From the NCBI GenBank assembly GCA_013339895.1, contig JABACO010000017.1, positions 6,012,483-6,076,482 of the forward strand: a stretch of 64,000 bases of DNA, written 5' to 3'. Under the pieces are notes generated by a model. It was not told the origin of the DNA. It was given only the letters and a program-made list of their open reading frames with translations, and made no database searches. Each line of letters starts with the position of its first letter. Position 1 is the first letter of the stretch. The stretch comes from Ephydatia muelleri (Eukaryota; Porifera; Demospongiae; Spongillida; Spongillidae). The translations under genes and the position numbers were made by a program. This document shows, piece after piece, positions 11,235 through 21,220 of this stretch.

Positions 11235-12090
11235 CATTTTTCAAGATACGTGCATTTGTACTGGCCTGACATGCGTCATCTGTTTGCTAAGCAACTGAAC
11301 TGACAGATACATGTATATACTAATCGTCATTTTTCCACAGGACTGCAATGGATGGGTGTGGCATGTACATTGAATACAGTATGTTTATGCATCAGTTCGC
11401 TGAGGGTGCGATCTTCAATATCTGATGTATCCTCTGTTTTTCCCAGATGGGGCATACCATCTGTTGAAAGAATCCCACTTGGTAGGGGCGTTGTAGCTAC
11501 GCATCTTGCCGTATCCACGTGAGTTGTAAGACCCGGCCGTAGTATCCATTCCCACCAGCAGAAGCTATGGCAACAAGAACAGCCAAGAACACCGCAAGAA
11601 CGGAAATATTCATTTTCAGCTGATTTCTTCGACACATTGATCGAATGATGAAATCACGACCAAACGTTGGTGCCTTTATACTTCAAACCTGCATTATATC
11701 GATGGAAAAGAATTGCTTCATTGTTCTCATGAAGCATATTCGAATTATTACGTGTGCAAGGCTGGCTAGTTTTCCCGCATATAGATGCTAGCATGTCTGT
11801 CTTAAGAAAAAAGCCCGACGCCACAAAGGCATGTTGTCATATCATGGGGTGTTATTTTGGCGAGTACTGCACTTACAGAGAAATAAAACACTAAAATCAT
11901 TAAAGATAAGCATACCCGCTCTGTTTGATCTGTGCAAGGGTCCAGGATATACATGTGCGCGTAAATTGGTGGTTCTCATGCAGAGTAGGTCCTAAAATAA
12001 GAGTTTAAATGATATTATATGTAATAACAGCTTTAGTTTAGCAATGTGTTTCATGCAGTGAATTAATTACAGCAGTTTGCTTTCGAATTA
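11235..12090. repeat. Array module a, superunit 1 (truncated)
   Basis: Homologous to about 26850-27710 and 43200-44060. It starts abruptly inside the module with TTTTTCAAGATACGTGCATTTGTACTGGCC. Its right end is joined directly (TTTCGAA|TTACAGTATT) to module b, with roughly 400 bases present in superunit 3 missing. Carries the dead peptide gene at 11415-11613. Confidence 0.8.
11415..11613 (-). pseudogene. Frameshifted secreted-peptide gene, copy a1
   Basis: Aligns end to end with the a-type gene at 27022-27219, but the span is 199 rather than 198 bases. One extra base in GGCCGGGTCTTAC (GGCGGGCCTTAC in the intact a-type) shifts the frame after the seventh mature residue, GGNGYYG, and a TAG follows soon after. 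The signal peptide is intact except Lys2 to Asn, because the ATG is followed by AAT. The TATA box survives at 11673-11680. This oldest-looking a copy is the only broken member visible in the window. Confidence 0.85.
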
Positions 12091-12231
12091 CAGTATTTTG
12101 AAAAAAACATAAATCAAACAATTGGAACTGTATATTTGCATATTGAACTTAAAATATCGTGTCACTGTGGAGACGCGACGCTCTTCAATTATGTCACGTT
12201 GTGAAGGGTCTGCCACGCGAAATGTAGTCGG

Positions 12232-12235
12232 CCGG
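12232..12235. other. Empty target site of the Ginger-like element
   Basis: Here the sequence reads GTAGTCGGCCGGGCAAAAATTGG without interruption. In superunits 2 and 3 the same site holds a 2.2-2.5 kb element between two copies of CCGG. This fixes both element ends and the 4-bp target duplication. Confidence 0.9.
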
Positions 12236-14346
12236 GCAAAAATTGGTCTCGGTGGACACTTATCGCTGGCCACTTTTGGTGGCCTAAATTGTGCGTTGCC
12301 AAAAGTGGTCTGGGTGTATTGAATTGCAGGAAACCTTGGTGTAGGAAGTTAATCTGTTTTGGATCCTCAGTACATATATGTACATCCTGGGCTGTGGGCG
12401 CAAGGGCGTACGCAGCCTTTAGAGAGGGGGGAGGGATCGAACTTTCTTTGTAGTTGACCTTTTGATAACAGATAGGGTATTTAGAGCCTTATTTTCTTTG
12501 TTCGTTGATGTATATAGCCATTGTAGGTCAATATTTAATTACAATCATGAACGACCAATTATTTACACCTTTGTTTAATCAATCTTGAACTTTACTACAA
12601 CTATAATCAATCCTTTTTTTTCCTGACATGCTAGTAAAAGTGTGCAGAATCGATAGTGACGTAAGGCGAAATTATTAATTACATAAATCATTGCGCCGAA
12701 ATCATTACCACTTAGTTTCTCGCGATCGCGCTACGCGAATGTAAATACGGATTGATTTTAAAGTTAAACTTTCAATGGTAAAGGTAGGTGACCTCACTAT
12801 AGGGAGGGGGTAACACATCGTTCCCCCCACCCCCCACCCCCCCCCCCCCCCACCCTCCCCGGGCGTACACCATTGAAAAGTATAAATTTGGTCTATGCCT
12901 TGATATATTGAAGTGACGGACAAACCCGTTTAGCAACAGCATGACCTCAGGAATTCGAGGCAGTAGAAGAAATCAGCATATTCTTACAATACAACAAGGG
13001 CATGGTCAATTAGAACAATCCAGTTGAGCACATGTATCTGCCGTGCTTTCACCTCGAGATTGGGCTCTTTGAACCCTGAACCATTTCTGAACTTATCAGC
13101 AATATTAATAATTGGCAAAGTGGAACAAACAACAGCCAACGGCGCAAATAAAGGTGAGACTGGCAGGGTTGTTATCAATTTTTACCAGAGATAATCTACT
13201 ATGTTACCTCTATTACGACTAGCGCGGGTACACTTTTATGGTACACTCGTTTGAGAAGTACCGATTTCGGTAGTGTTAATGACCTATTTACTAGCATAAT
13301 ATTCACCAATAGGTTGCATATTGGTTATAAACTCTTTTTTTTAAAAATAACTTTGCATGCATCTGGAAGATAGTAAGCACCACAAGCCCTTGATATGGAG
13401 TTTTTGTGTATCAGAACCATAAATCTTTTTAACTGAGCATCCCTTTGATAGAATGTGAACAGATACATATTTACTGTTAACAATGCATGTACAACATAAT
13501 CTTGATTAGTGATGGTTCTGGGCAGCAATGTGTTGTGGAGCAATGCTTACTAAGTGTTCCTTCATGACTTACTCCAATCAACTCTACGCCAGCGTATACG
13601 TACGAGGTGTAGCGTAGCTTTGGGTCCTATGCCGAGGCTAAGTCATCTTTGTTGTGCATGTGACTGCACGCGGCAGTACCAAATTATATTCAAGGTATTT
13701 GGTTAACCATTCGCTCTCTCTAACTAGCAGATATAAATTGTATCATATACAATGTGTACTATGCTTGTAGCTAATGTCATCATTTCAGATCCGTTACCTG
13801 AACCACCGGCACGTCTCTTCCGAAGACGTCATGGATTTTGTTCATACGAAAGTCACGCGTAGGACGTACAGTAGTTACGGTTATAAATTGAATTTGGTGA
13901 AGCCACATTCTCAGATCCAAGTAATTGTACACATCAACACCACTCCGACTCTCCTCCGTCACGACGGCCCCAACCCCGACCTCCGTCACCGGTGCTGCAT
14001 GTATCTCATGTCTACGTGTAGGTACATGGATGGTCCTAACAGAAGGATGCTCTAACCATGTAAAATTAATTTCTACATATGCAAGGTCATAATATAAGCA
14101 GCTCATGTTTATATGGCGACAAGATGTTTATGTTTTCTTTAACGTTTTGAGCATAACGTTGCATGCCATCTTTGCCTCTCCATTATTCAAGTTACGTGCT
14201 TTTTGTACTGGCTGACATGCGTCATCTGTTTGCTAAGCAACTGAACTGACAGATATATCGTCATTTCTGAATACGACTGCAATGGATGGGTATGGCATGT
14301 ACATTGAATGCAATGTTTATGCATCAGTTCGCAGAGGGTGCAATCT

Positions 14347-14544
14347 TCAATATCTGTTGTATCCTCTGTTCTTCCCTGATGGGGCATACCATCTGTTGGA
14401 AGAATCCCACTTGGTATGGGGGTTGTAGCTACGCATTTTGCCGTATCCACGTGAGTTGTAAGACTCGCCGTAGTATCCATTCCCGCCAGCAGAAGCTACG
14501 GCAACAAGAACAGCCAAGAACAACGCCAGAACGGAGATCTTCAT
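14347..14544 (-). CDS. Secreted Gly/Tyr-rich peptide, copy b1
   Basis: A 65-residue product. Residues 1-19 are a signal peptide (MKISVLALFLAVLVAVASA, cleavage after ASA). The 46-residue mature part starts GGNGYYGESYNSRGYGKMR and ends SGKNRGYNRY. By count it has 8 Gly, 8 Tyr, 6 Asn, 6 Ser, 5 Arg, 3 Lys, 2 Trp, only 2 acidic residues and no Cys, so it is strongly basic and cannot form disulfides. There is no dibasic cleavage site. It is a single uninterrupted ORF with a short leader and a TATA box 60-67 bases upstream. Type b differs from c and d only in the signal peptide (Leu8, Val16). Gly/Tyr-rich secreted peptides of this size act elsewhere as antimicrobial peptides (nematode nlp/cnc clusters) or as cuticle, mucus or adhesive matrix. 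No homologue is recognised, so function is inference. Confidence 0.85.
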   Translation of the reverse strand: MKISVLALFLAVLVAVASAGGNGYYGESYNSRGYGKMRSYNPHTKWDSSNRWYAPSGKNRGYNRY

Positions 14545-14603
14545 CTTCAGCTGATTTCTTGAATATACTGATCGAATGATGAAATCACAACCGAACGTTG
14601 GTG

Positions 14604-14611
14604 CCTTTATA
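14604..14611 (-). promoter_or_regulatory. Conserved TATA box of the peptide genes
   Basis: Minus-strand TATAAAGG within GAAGTATAAAGGCACCAACG, 60-67 bases before the ATG. It is unchanged in all twelve copies: 11673, 14604, 16691, 23693, 27279, 34904, 36976, 40046, 43628, 49536, 51427 and 54545 (start coordinates on the plus strand). The leader that follows, TGATTTCATCATTCGATC and so on, is also nearly invariant. Upstream, types a and b keep the inverted repeat CTTCAT-7-ATGAAG, while c and d have lost one arm (CACCAT). Confidence 0.75.
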
Positions 14612-15199
14612 CTTCAAACCTGCATTATATCGTGTCTGATGGAAAAGAATTGCTTCATTGTTCTCATGAAGCTTAATTACGTGTGCAACGCTGACTAGTT
14701 TTCCAGTGTACAGAGCTAGCATGTCTGACCAAAGAAAAATGCCCGACTCCACAAAGGCATGCGTGTGATATCATGTGGTGTTGTTTTGGCGAGTGCTGCA
14801 CTTACAGAGAAATACAACACTAAAATCGTTAAAGATAAGCATACCCGCTCTGTTTGATCTGTGCAAGGGTCCAGGATATACATGTGCATGTATATCGGTA
14901 GTGCACTTACAATGTAGGTCCTAATAGAAGTGATTAAATTACATAGAAATGATGGTTTTGCAATGAATTCCAAATTGTTTTGGATGATTATTTTAGCAAT
15001 GTGTTTCAGTGAATTAATAACAGCAATTTGCTTTCGAAGTGCAGGTTTAATTCATAAAACATCACTTGAATTCGTGTTATTGCTTTCTATTTCTAAATCA
15101 AGTACTGATAAGGCGGGAATCCTTGACAGATAATTGAACTATTGAAAATGTTCTCGCTTTAGCGTTGTTCTAAACTCTTTTTCTTTCCTTCGTATCTAA

Positions 15200-15383
15200 C
15201 ACTGCGCCACAGCATTTAGTATGCAGAGTTGTGCAGAGTCTGCATACCAACCATATACAGATGAGTATCGTTGAAGTGTTCATATGCAGACGTCTGCATA
15301 TGAACACTTCAATGATACCCGTCTGCATATGGTTGATATGCAGACTCTGCACAGCTCTGCATACTAAATGCTGTGGCGCAGTG
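15200..15383. mobile_element. 184-bp foldback MITE, Harbinger-like, superunit 1
   Basis: One long inverted repeat, starting CACTGCGCCACAGCATTTAG and ending with its complement, meeting at GCAGACGTCTGC. It is flanked by TAA on both sides (15197-15199, 15384-15386). The empty site in superunit 3 (50120-50140, CGTATCTAAGGGG) has a single TAA. A 3-bp TWA target duplication is the mark of PIF/Harbinger elements. The inner halves have a few mismatches. No coding capacity. Confidence 0.85.
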
Positions 15384-15564
15384 TAAGGGGAAATATATTT
15401 ACCACACATATGGAATGTTACGTGTATTATTATCATGTGCCAAGTATAGGCTATTACTGACAATTTCCCTTATTATGTGTATTAGATTCTTGTTTCCCTG
15501 CATTGTACACCAGTATTGTCTTCAAATGCTATATACCACGAATGTATCATAGAGAATGATTTTA

Positions 15565-17458
15565 GTTACTTTTTGCAGTACACGTAGGTGCCGTGATGAA
15601 TTAATAAGGCTGGCTGGCTGGCATAACTGCTAAATTGTGCGTTGCCAAAAGCGGTCCGGGTGTAATGACTTGCAGGAAACCTTGGTGTAGGAAGTTAATC
15701 TGTTTTGGATCCTCAGTACATGTACATGTATGTACATCCTGGGCTGTGGACGCAAGGGCGTGCGCAGCCTTGAGGAAGGGGGGATCGAATTTTCTTTGTA
15801 GTTGACCTTTCAATAACAGATAGGGTATTTCGAGCGTTATTTCCTTTGTTCGTTGATGCTTTGTATATTATACATGTATAGCCATCGGAGGTTAATATTT
15901 AATTTCAATCACGAGCGACTGATTATTAACACATTAAAGTTTGTATAATCAAACTTTTGAACTTTACTACAACTGTAATCAATCCTTTTTCCCTGACATA
16001 CTAGTACAAGCGTGCAGAATCGATAGTGATGTAAGGCGAAATTATTAATTACGTAAATCATATAATCCATAATCATTACCACTGAGTTTCTCGCGATCGC
16101 GCTACGCGTACGCGAATGTAAATACGGAATGATTTTAATGTTAAACTCTCAATGGTAACGGTAGGTGACCTGACTTCGGGGAGGGGGGAAGGGCATACCA
16201 TCTGTTGGAAGAAACTCTACACCAACGTAAACGTACGCGGTGCAGCGTAGCTTTGGGTCCTATGCCGAGGCTAAGTCATCTTTGTTGTGCATGTGACTGC
16301 ACGCGGCAGTACCAAATTATATTTAACATATTCAAGGTATTTCTGCGAAAATTCCATAGGGCTGCAATGGATGGGTATGGCATGTACATTGAATACAGTA
16401 TGTTTATGCATCAGTTCGCTGAGGGTGCAATCTTCAATATCTGTTGTATCCTCTGTTCTTCCCTGATGGGGCATACCATCTGTTGGAAGAATCCCACTTG
16501 GTATGGGGGTTGTAGCTACGCATTTTTCCGTATCCACGTGAGTTGTAAGACTCGCCGTAGTATCCATTCCCGCCAGCAGAAGCTATGGCAACAAGAACAG
16601 CCAAGAACACCGCCAGAACGGAGATCTTCATCTTCAGCTGATTTCTTGGATATAGTGATCGAATGATGAAATCACAACCGAACGTTGGTGCCTTTATACT
16701 TCAAACCTGCATTATATCGTGTCTGATGGAAAAGAATTGCACCATTGTTCTCATGAAGCTCATTTCAACAATTACGTGTGCAACGCTTACTAAGTCTTCC
16801 AGTGTACAGATGCTAGCATGTCTGTCCTAAGAAAAATGCCCGACTCCACAAAGGCATGCGAGTAATATCATGTGGTGTTGTTTTGGAGAGTACTGCATGC
16901 ACTTACAGAGAATTAAAACTCTTAAATCGCCAAAGATAAGCATACCCGCTCTGATTGATCTGTGCAAGGGCCCAGGATATACATGTGCATGTATATCGAT
17001 AGTTCACTTACAATGTAGGTCCTAATATATGTGATAAAATTACATAGAAATGATGTTTACGTACATGTAATAACTGCTCTATTTTAGCAATGTGTTTCAG
17101 TGAATTAATAACAGCAATCTGTATTCGAAGTGCAGATTTAATTCACAATACGTCACTTGAATATCGTGCTATTGCTTCCTATTTCTAAATCAAGTACTGA
17201 TATGGCGGGAATCCTTGACAGATAATTGTACTATTGAAAATGTTCTCGCTTTAGCATTGTTGTAAACTCTTTTTTTTCCCCTCCGTATCTAAGGGGAAAT
17301 ATATTTACCACACATATGGAATGTTACATGTATTATTTTCATGTGCCAAATACTGTATAGGCTATTACTGACAATTTCCCTTATAATGTGTATTAGACTC
17401 TTGTTTCCCTGCATTGTACACCAGTATTGTCTTCAAATGCTATATACCACGAATGTAT
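15565..17458. repeat. Array module c, superunit 1
   Basis: The shortest module type. Compared with a, b and d it lacks the roughly 1 kb block between GGTAGGTGACC and the peptide gene, jumping from GGGGAAGGGCATACCATCTGTTGG directly to the downstream block. Its right end is interrupted by the gypsy insertion at GTAT (17455-17458). Confidence 0.85.
16434..16631 (-). CDS. Secreted Gly/Tyr-rich peptide, copy c1
   Basis: Type c: signal peptide with Val8 and Ile16 (LAVFLAVLVAIASA), and a mature part identical to type b, ending NRGYNRY. It has one silent change in the Gly-Lys codons (GGAAAA) relative to other copies. TATA box at 16691-16698. It lies about 0.8 kb from the gypsy insertion, which sits upstream of this minus-strand gene and leaves its promoter block intact. 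Confidence 0.85.
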   Translation of the reverse strand: MKISVLAVFLAVLVAIASAGGNGYYGESYNSRGYGKMRSYNPHTKWDSSNRWYAPSGKNRGYNRY

Positions 17459-17650
17459 TGTAACGATGGCAACAGCTGTACGCATGAGCAACACTACTAG
17501 CGACAGCCTGACGACAGAACTATCGAGAACTGTAGTGCCGTGTGCATTAAAGAACAATAGTTGGCTGGTATATAATTGAGTGTATTGTATGCGTAGGGTG
17601 AGACACTGTCATAAAGTTTGTAGTCTGTTTGGGACTGTGAGTGCGCTACA
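17459..17650 (+). repeat. 5' LTR of the gypsy element
   Basis: Begins TGTAACGATGG and ends GCGCTACA, matching 21179-21370 base for base. It contains TATATAA at 17569-17575 and an ATTAAA polyadenylation-like hexamer at 17546-17551. Confidence 0.93.
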
Positions 17651-17652
17651 AT

Positions 17653-17670
17653 TGGTGTCAGAAGTGGGAT
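17653..17670 (+). other. Primer-binding site, tRNA-Leu
   Basis: TGGTGTCAGAAGTGGGAT starts two bases after the LTR. It is complementary to the CCA-tailed 3' end of animal tRNA-Leu, whose 3' acceptor end reads ATCCCACTTCTGACA plus CCA. It overlaps the gag start codon at 17669. Confidence 0.75.
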
Positions 17671-19333
17671 GGCTGAAGAAGAGAACATGGACACCTCTGG
17701 GGACCCGGTTTCTGCGGGAACAACCACTGTTGTTGAAAGGGTTGTCAGAATGTCGCTTCGACCGCCTCCACGCTTTGGCGCTAAAGGCGATTGGAAGCTG
17801 TGGTTATCAAGATTTGAAATGTATGCTACTCAGGCGAAGATTGCGAAGGATAGCTGGTCAAAGGAACTACTGTCGCTGTTAGAGGACGAGCCTTACCGCA
17901 TGGTTACACACCACGGGCTGGCTCAGACGGGTGACTATGACGCGGTATGTGATTGTATTCAGCGGTCTTATGCACCATTAGGTAGCGAGCTGGAGTGGCA
18001 GTTGAAAGTGCGCACGAGGGTGCAGAAAGTTGGGGAGTCATTAATGGAGTTCTGTGGTGCTCTGAGGGGTATGGCAGATAAAGCTTTTCCTGCGTGGCCA
18101 GCAGAACAATTACAGGACCTGCTGCGCAATCAGTTTATTCAGGGAGTCCTTTCTTCGTCGGTGCAACTAGCGCTAATGAAAGAAGAGCCAAAAACCTTGG
18201 ACGATGCGTTGAAATTAGCCTGTAAGCACGAGATGGTAGAGACTGCACAGAAGCATTTGCAAATGTTGCGGCAGAAAGAAGTTGTGGCATCTACAGAAGG
18301 TGAGAGCTCTAATTCTGAATTACTTACAGCTACTTTACGCCGAGATAGAGAACGAAGCGAAGTAGAGACTCTGAGACGAGAAGTACAAAGGTTATCTGAG
18401 AAGCTGAAAGGTGGGCAGCGGGGAAGAGTAGATAATAGTGAAGAACGGGAGAAAACGGGGCCGGTGTGCTGGAATTGCAAGTCTCGTGGACACGTAAGAA
18501 AGGATTGTCCAAAGAATGCACACGGAAGAAGGCAGTTAAAGTGTTGGGAATGCGGTGAGCTTGGGCATGCTCAGCGTGATTGTTTGAAACGACGAGGTGT
18601 GGTGCAAGCTGTAAGCTCATCTATGATGATTCAGGGAGAGGTGGCAGGGAGACTAACTAGAATGCTCATTGATACTGGTTCTGGGGTAACACTAATCAGG
18701 GAAGATGTATGGAGGGATGTATTAAAAGGTGGAGGATATGGTTACCATCTAAAAGATCTTAACCACCCTGTGGTTACAGCAAATGGGCAACAATTGAACT
18801 TGTTGGGTCAAGTTGAGTTGCCTTTGCATATTGGTAGCATACATACTAACTTCCCAGTCTTAGTTGCTAGTCAGTTGACACAAGAGTGCTTGATCGGAGC
18901 TGATTTTCTTTCCAAGTTTAATTGTCAACTAGATTTAGGCGCTGGAGTACTTGTAGCAGGAACTGAGGCATTAAGCATGGAAACAGATAGGAAAAGTCGA
19001 TCACCAGTTGGGGTTTGTGATGTGCAACTTATTGAGCACGTGGAGGTCCCTGGGTCATCTCAAATGCGAATTCTTGCTGCATGTAATGGTGGCCTGTGTG
19101 GTGTAAATGGTTCTGTATTGTTAGAACCCAATGTTGCATTCATGGAACGTCATGGCTTGATGGTGGCTAGATCTGTCTCATTTGTGAGTAAGGGGTCAAA
19201 AGAAGTACTTGTCCAGTTGCTTAATCCTTCTTCTTTCCCTATTGTTCTGCATAAGCAGGAGGTGGTAGGCACACTGCATCCTTTGGATGAACACAATAGC
19301 ATGGCATGCTCGATGGATGGGATGCCTTTCTGA
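17669..19333 (+). CDS. Gypsy Gag-protease polyprotein (truncated pol)
   Basis: 554 codons. The N-terminal half is a Ty3-type capsid. Two CCHC zinc knuckles start near residue 267 (CWNCKSRGHVRKDC) and residue 292 (CWECGELGHAQRDC). An aspartic protease active site, LIDTGSG, has its Asp at residue 335. A spacer follows and the frame then stops at 19331-19333, just past the deletion junction. In an intact element this frame would continue into reverse transcriptase. The product would form particles and the protease, acting in the cytoplasm. No frameshifts are seen within it. Confidence 0.85.
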   Translation: MAEEENMDTSGDPVSAGTTTVVERVVRMSLRPPPRFGAKGDWKLWLSRFEMYATQAKIAKDSWSKELLSLLEDEPYRMVTHHGLAQTGDYDAVCDCIQRSYAPLGSELEWQLKVRTRVQKVGESLMEFCGALRGMADKAFPAWPAEQLQDLLRNQFIQGVLSSSVQLALMKEEPKTLDDALKLACKHEMVETAQKHLQMLRQKEVVASTEGESSNSELLTATLRRDRERSEVETLRREVQRLSEKLKGGQRGRVDNSEEREKTGPVCWNCKSRGHVRKDCPKNAHGRRQLKCWECGELGHAQRDCLKRRGVVQAVSSSMMIQGEVAGRLTRMLIDTGSGVTLIREDVWRDVLKGGGYGYHLKDLNHPVVTANGQQLNLLGQVELPLHIGSIHTNFPVLVASQLTQECLIGADFLSKFNCQLDLGAGVLVAGTEALSMETDRKSRSPVGVCDVQLIEHVEVPGSSQMRILAACNGGLCGVNGSVLLEPNVAFMERHGLMVARSVSFVSKGSKEVLVQLLNPSSFPIVLHKQEVVGTLHPLDEHNSMACSMDGMPF

Positions 19334-20699
19334 ATATGATTTTGAGGTGGTTCATCGCCCTGGTACTAAGCATACCAACGCTGATGCCTTGTCCCGTATG
19401 CCTTGCCCTCAGTGTCAGTTATCATTTCCGCAGGTTTGTACGATGCAATCGGATGTCTGGCTGCCATGTTGGACTCTGGATGAACTTGCTGAGGAACAAA
19501 GACAGGACTCCAGCATTGGGCAAGTTATTCAATGGATGGAAAATGATAGTATCCCTCGGGTATTTCCGAAGCACCTGTCTTCGCATACCCAAGCATTGTG
19601 GGCTCAGTCTTCATATCTGGTTTTGCAGAATGGGGTGTTATATAGGCGGTGGGAAGATGTTCCCTGCAAGGGGCTTCATAGAAGGTTGCAGTTAGTTCTC
19701 CCTCCTACTCTGGTCCCGGTGCTATTAGAAGCCTTACATAGTTCAATAAGGGGAGGTCATTTTGGAACTAGCAAGACCCTTGCAAAGGTGCGTGAGCGTT
19801 TTTATTGGGTAGGGCAGCGCAAAGATGTAGCTGCTTGGTGTTCTGGTTGTCTATCCTGTGCATCTAGGAAGCCTCCACCTGCAAAACTACGTGCACCCCT
19901 GCAGCTTGACCCTGCAGTACGGCCGCTGCAACGTGTGGCGATGGATATTATGGGGCCCTTACCTGAAACCTCTAGAGGCAACAAGTATATTCTTGTTATT
20001 GCAGATTACTTTACTAAATGGTCGGAAGCCTACCCAATACCTAACATGGAGGCAATAACTGTAGCTAAATGTTTGGTGAATGAATTTATTTGTCGTTTTG
20101 GTGTGCCTGAGCAATTGCACTCAGACCAAGGTAGAAACTTTGAAAGTAAGGTCATTAAAAACATATGTGACCTTCTTCAAATTCGAAAAACTCGCACGTC
20201 TCCATATCACCCCCAATCGGATGGGTTAGTTGAACGATTTAACAGAACATTGTTAAATTTGTTGAGCATTGCAGTTGTTGATGCTGAACGTGACTGGGAT
20301 GTGCAATTGCCATTATTGATGTTTGCTTACCGTACGTCTATGCATGAGACCAATGGGGTAACACCTTTTGAGATGATGTTTGGGAGGGAGGTGGTGCTGC
20401 CAGAGCATTTGATGTTCAATCTACCAGTTAGTACTGAGCAGGTCCTGCAGGAAGGGGTCGAATATGTAGACTATCTGAAGAAAAGGTTCCAGCTGGTGCA
20501 TCAGTACGTCAGACAGAATGCACAGAAAGGCATGCAGCGTCAGAAGACTGGATACGATCAGAAGGAGAATACGCGGTGTGTTTTCCGGAAAGGAGATCAT
20601 GTATGGCTCTACACCCCTGCTGTCCCAAAAGGAAAGTCCCCCAAATTTCATCGACCATGGCAAGGACCGTATCAAGTATTAAAAAAAAGGGTGAAGTGA
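19287..20699 (+). CDS. Gypsy integrase with RNase H stub
   Basis: Open in another frame from 19287. It starts with the last part of RNase H (EYDFEVVHRPGTKHTNADALSR region), so the first ATG is a by-product of the deletion. A zinc-binding H2C2 follows: His151, His158, Cys185, Cys188. The catalytic core has Asp220 (MDIMGPLP), Asp280 (HSDQGRNF) and Glu316 (GLVERFNRT), a D,D-35-E spacing with all acids present. The frame ends at 20699, just after a run of eight A (20681-20688), where the C-terminal domain continues in the next frame. A one-base homopolymer loss or a sequencing error is the simplest reason. Confidence 0.85.
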   Translation: MNTIAWHARWMGCLSEYDFEVVHRPGTKHTNADALSRMPCPQCQLSFPQVCTMQSDVWLPCWTLDELAEEQRQDSSIGQVIQWMENDSIPRVFPKHLSSHTQALWAQSSYLVLQNGVLYRRWEDVPCKGLHRRLQLVLPPTLVPVLLEALHSSIRGGHFGTSKTLAKVRERFYWVGQRKDVAAWCSGCLSCASRKPPPAKLRAPLQLDPAVRPLQRVAMDIMGPLPETSRGNKYILVIADYFTKWSEAYPIPNMEAITVAKCLVNEFICRFGVPEQLHSDQGRNFESKVIKNICDLLQIRKTRTSPYHPQSDGLVERFNRTLLNLLSIAVVDAERDWDVQLPLLMFAYRTSMHETNGVTPFEMMFGREVVLPEHLMFNLPVSTEQVLQEGVEYVDYLKKRFQLVHQYVRQNAQKGMQRQKTGYDQKENTRCVFRKGDHVWLYTPAVPKGKSPKFHRPWQGPYQVLKKRVK

Positions 20700-21220
20700 C
20701 TTATGATATCCGACGTCTGGCGCATCCGCGAAAAAGATTAATTGTGCATTACAATCGGTTGAAACCCTTTTTGCAGGCATCACCTCCTGGAGAACAGGAG
20801 CCAAGTGAGGAGGAGGAGGAGGAGAAGGAGGAGAAGGGAACACCAAGTGAAGAACAGGAGTCAAGAGGGGAGGAGATTAACAAAGAGCCACAAGAGTCAA
20901 TGGCTGATTTACAGGATGAGCAATACATATACGTGGAAACTAGGAGGCCAGAGCCAGGGCCAGCAGTGGAGGAACATGTACCCACACCTCCACTTATAGC
21001 CCCTGCACCCCGTCAGCCTCCACAGCCACCTGCTGAGCCGGAATTACCTCAACCTGGAGAACAGTTGCGTCGCTCAACTCGGAACAGACATCCTCCACAT
21101 TGGTATGGGCACATTGTTGTTCATTCTGCTCATACCCATACAAACTGTGAGGACACAGTTTCATTGGATGGGGAGCTGTGTAACGATGGCAACAGCTGTA
21201 CGCATGAGCAACACTACTAG
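20678..21220 (+). CDS. Gypsy pol C-terminal tail (frameshifted part)
   Basis: Continues the integrase C-terminal domain (GEVTYDIRRLAHP, then IVHYNRLKPF, a GPY/F-type ending). An acidic Glu/Pro-rich tail follows (SEEEEEEKEEKG, then PPQPPAEPELPQPG), closing with a basic RRSTRNRHPPHWYG patch. It stops 150 bases before the element's end, inside the start of the 3' LTR. Its frame is one base off the preceding ORF because of the A8 run. Confidence 0.75.
   Translation: MKKKGEVTYDIRRLAHPRKRLIVHYNRLKPFLQASPPGEQEPSEEEEEEKEEKGTPSEEQESRGEEINKEPQESMADLQDEQYIYVETRRPEPGPAVEEHVPTPPLIAPAPRQPPQPPAEPELPQPGEQLRRSTRNRHPPHWYGHIVVHSAHTHTNCEDTVSLDGELCNDGNSCTHEQHY

Larger units (their letters stand above)
12091..15564. 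repeat. Array module b, superunit 1
   Basis: Collinear with 30133-35853 and 44460-50310 once the Ginger insertion is removed. It retains the GGTAGGTGACC block, the CCC-rich low-complexity tract (12820-12860), the CpG palindrome patch TCTCGCGATCGCGCTACGCG, peptide gene b1 and the TAA-flanked MITE. Apart from these, I see no supported gene in the module. Confidence 0.85.

Noticed and set aside
14187-14480. A second open frame of 76-102 codons (MDTTASLTTHVDTAKCVATT...) overlapping every peptide gene on the same strand
   Set aside because: It is the +1 shadow of the peptide ORF, starts inside it, lacks a signal peptide, and is conserved only because the DNA copies are nearly identical.
14716-14973. 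85-codon minus-strand frame upstream of b genes, and an 80-codon plus-strand frame at the equivalent place in a genes (27360-27602)
   Set aside because: The same homologous DNA is open on opposite strands in different modules, so no frame is conserved and there is no coding signal.
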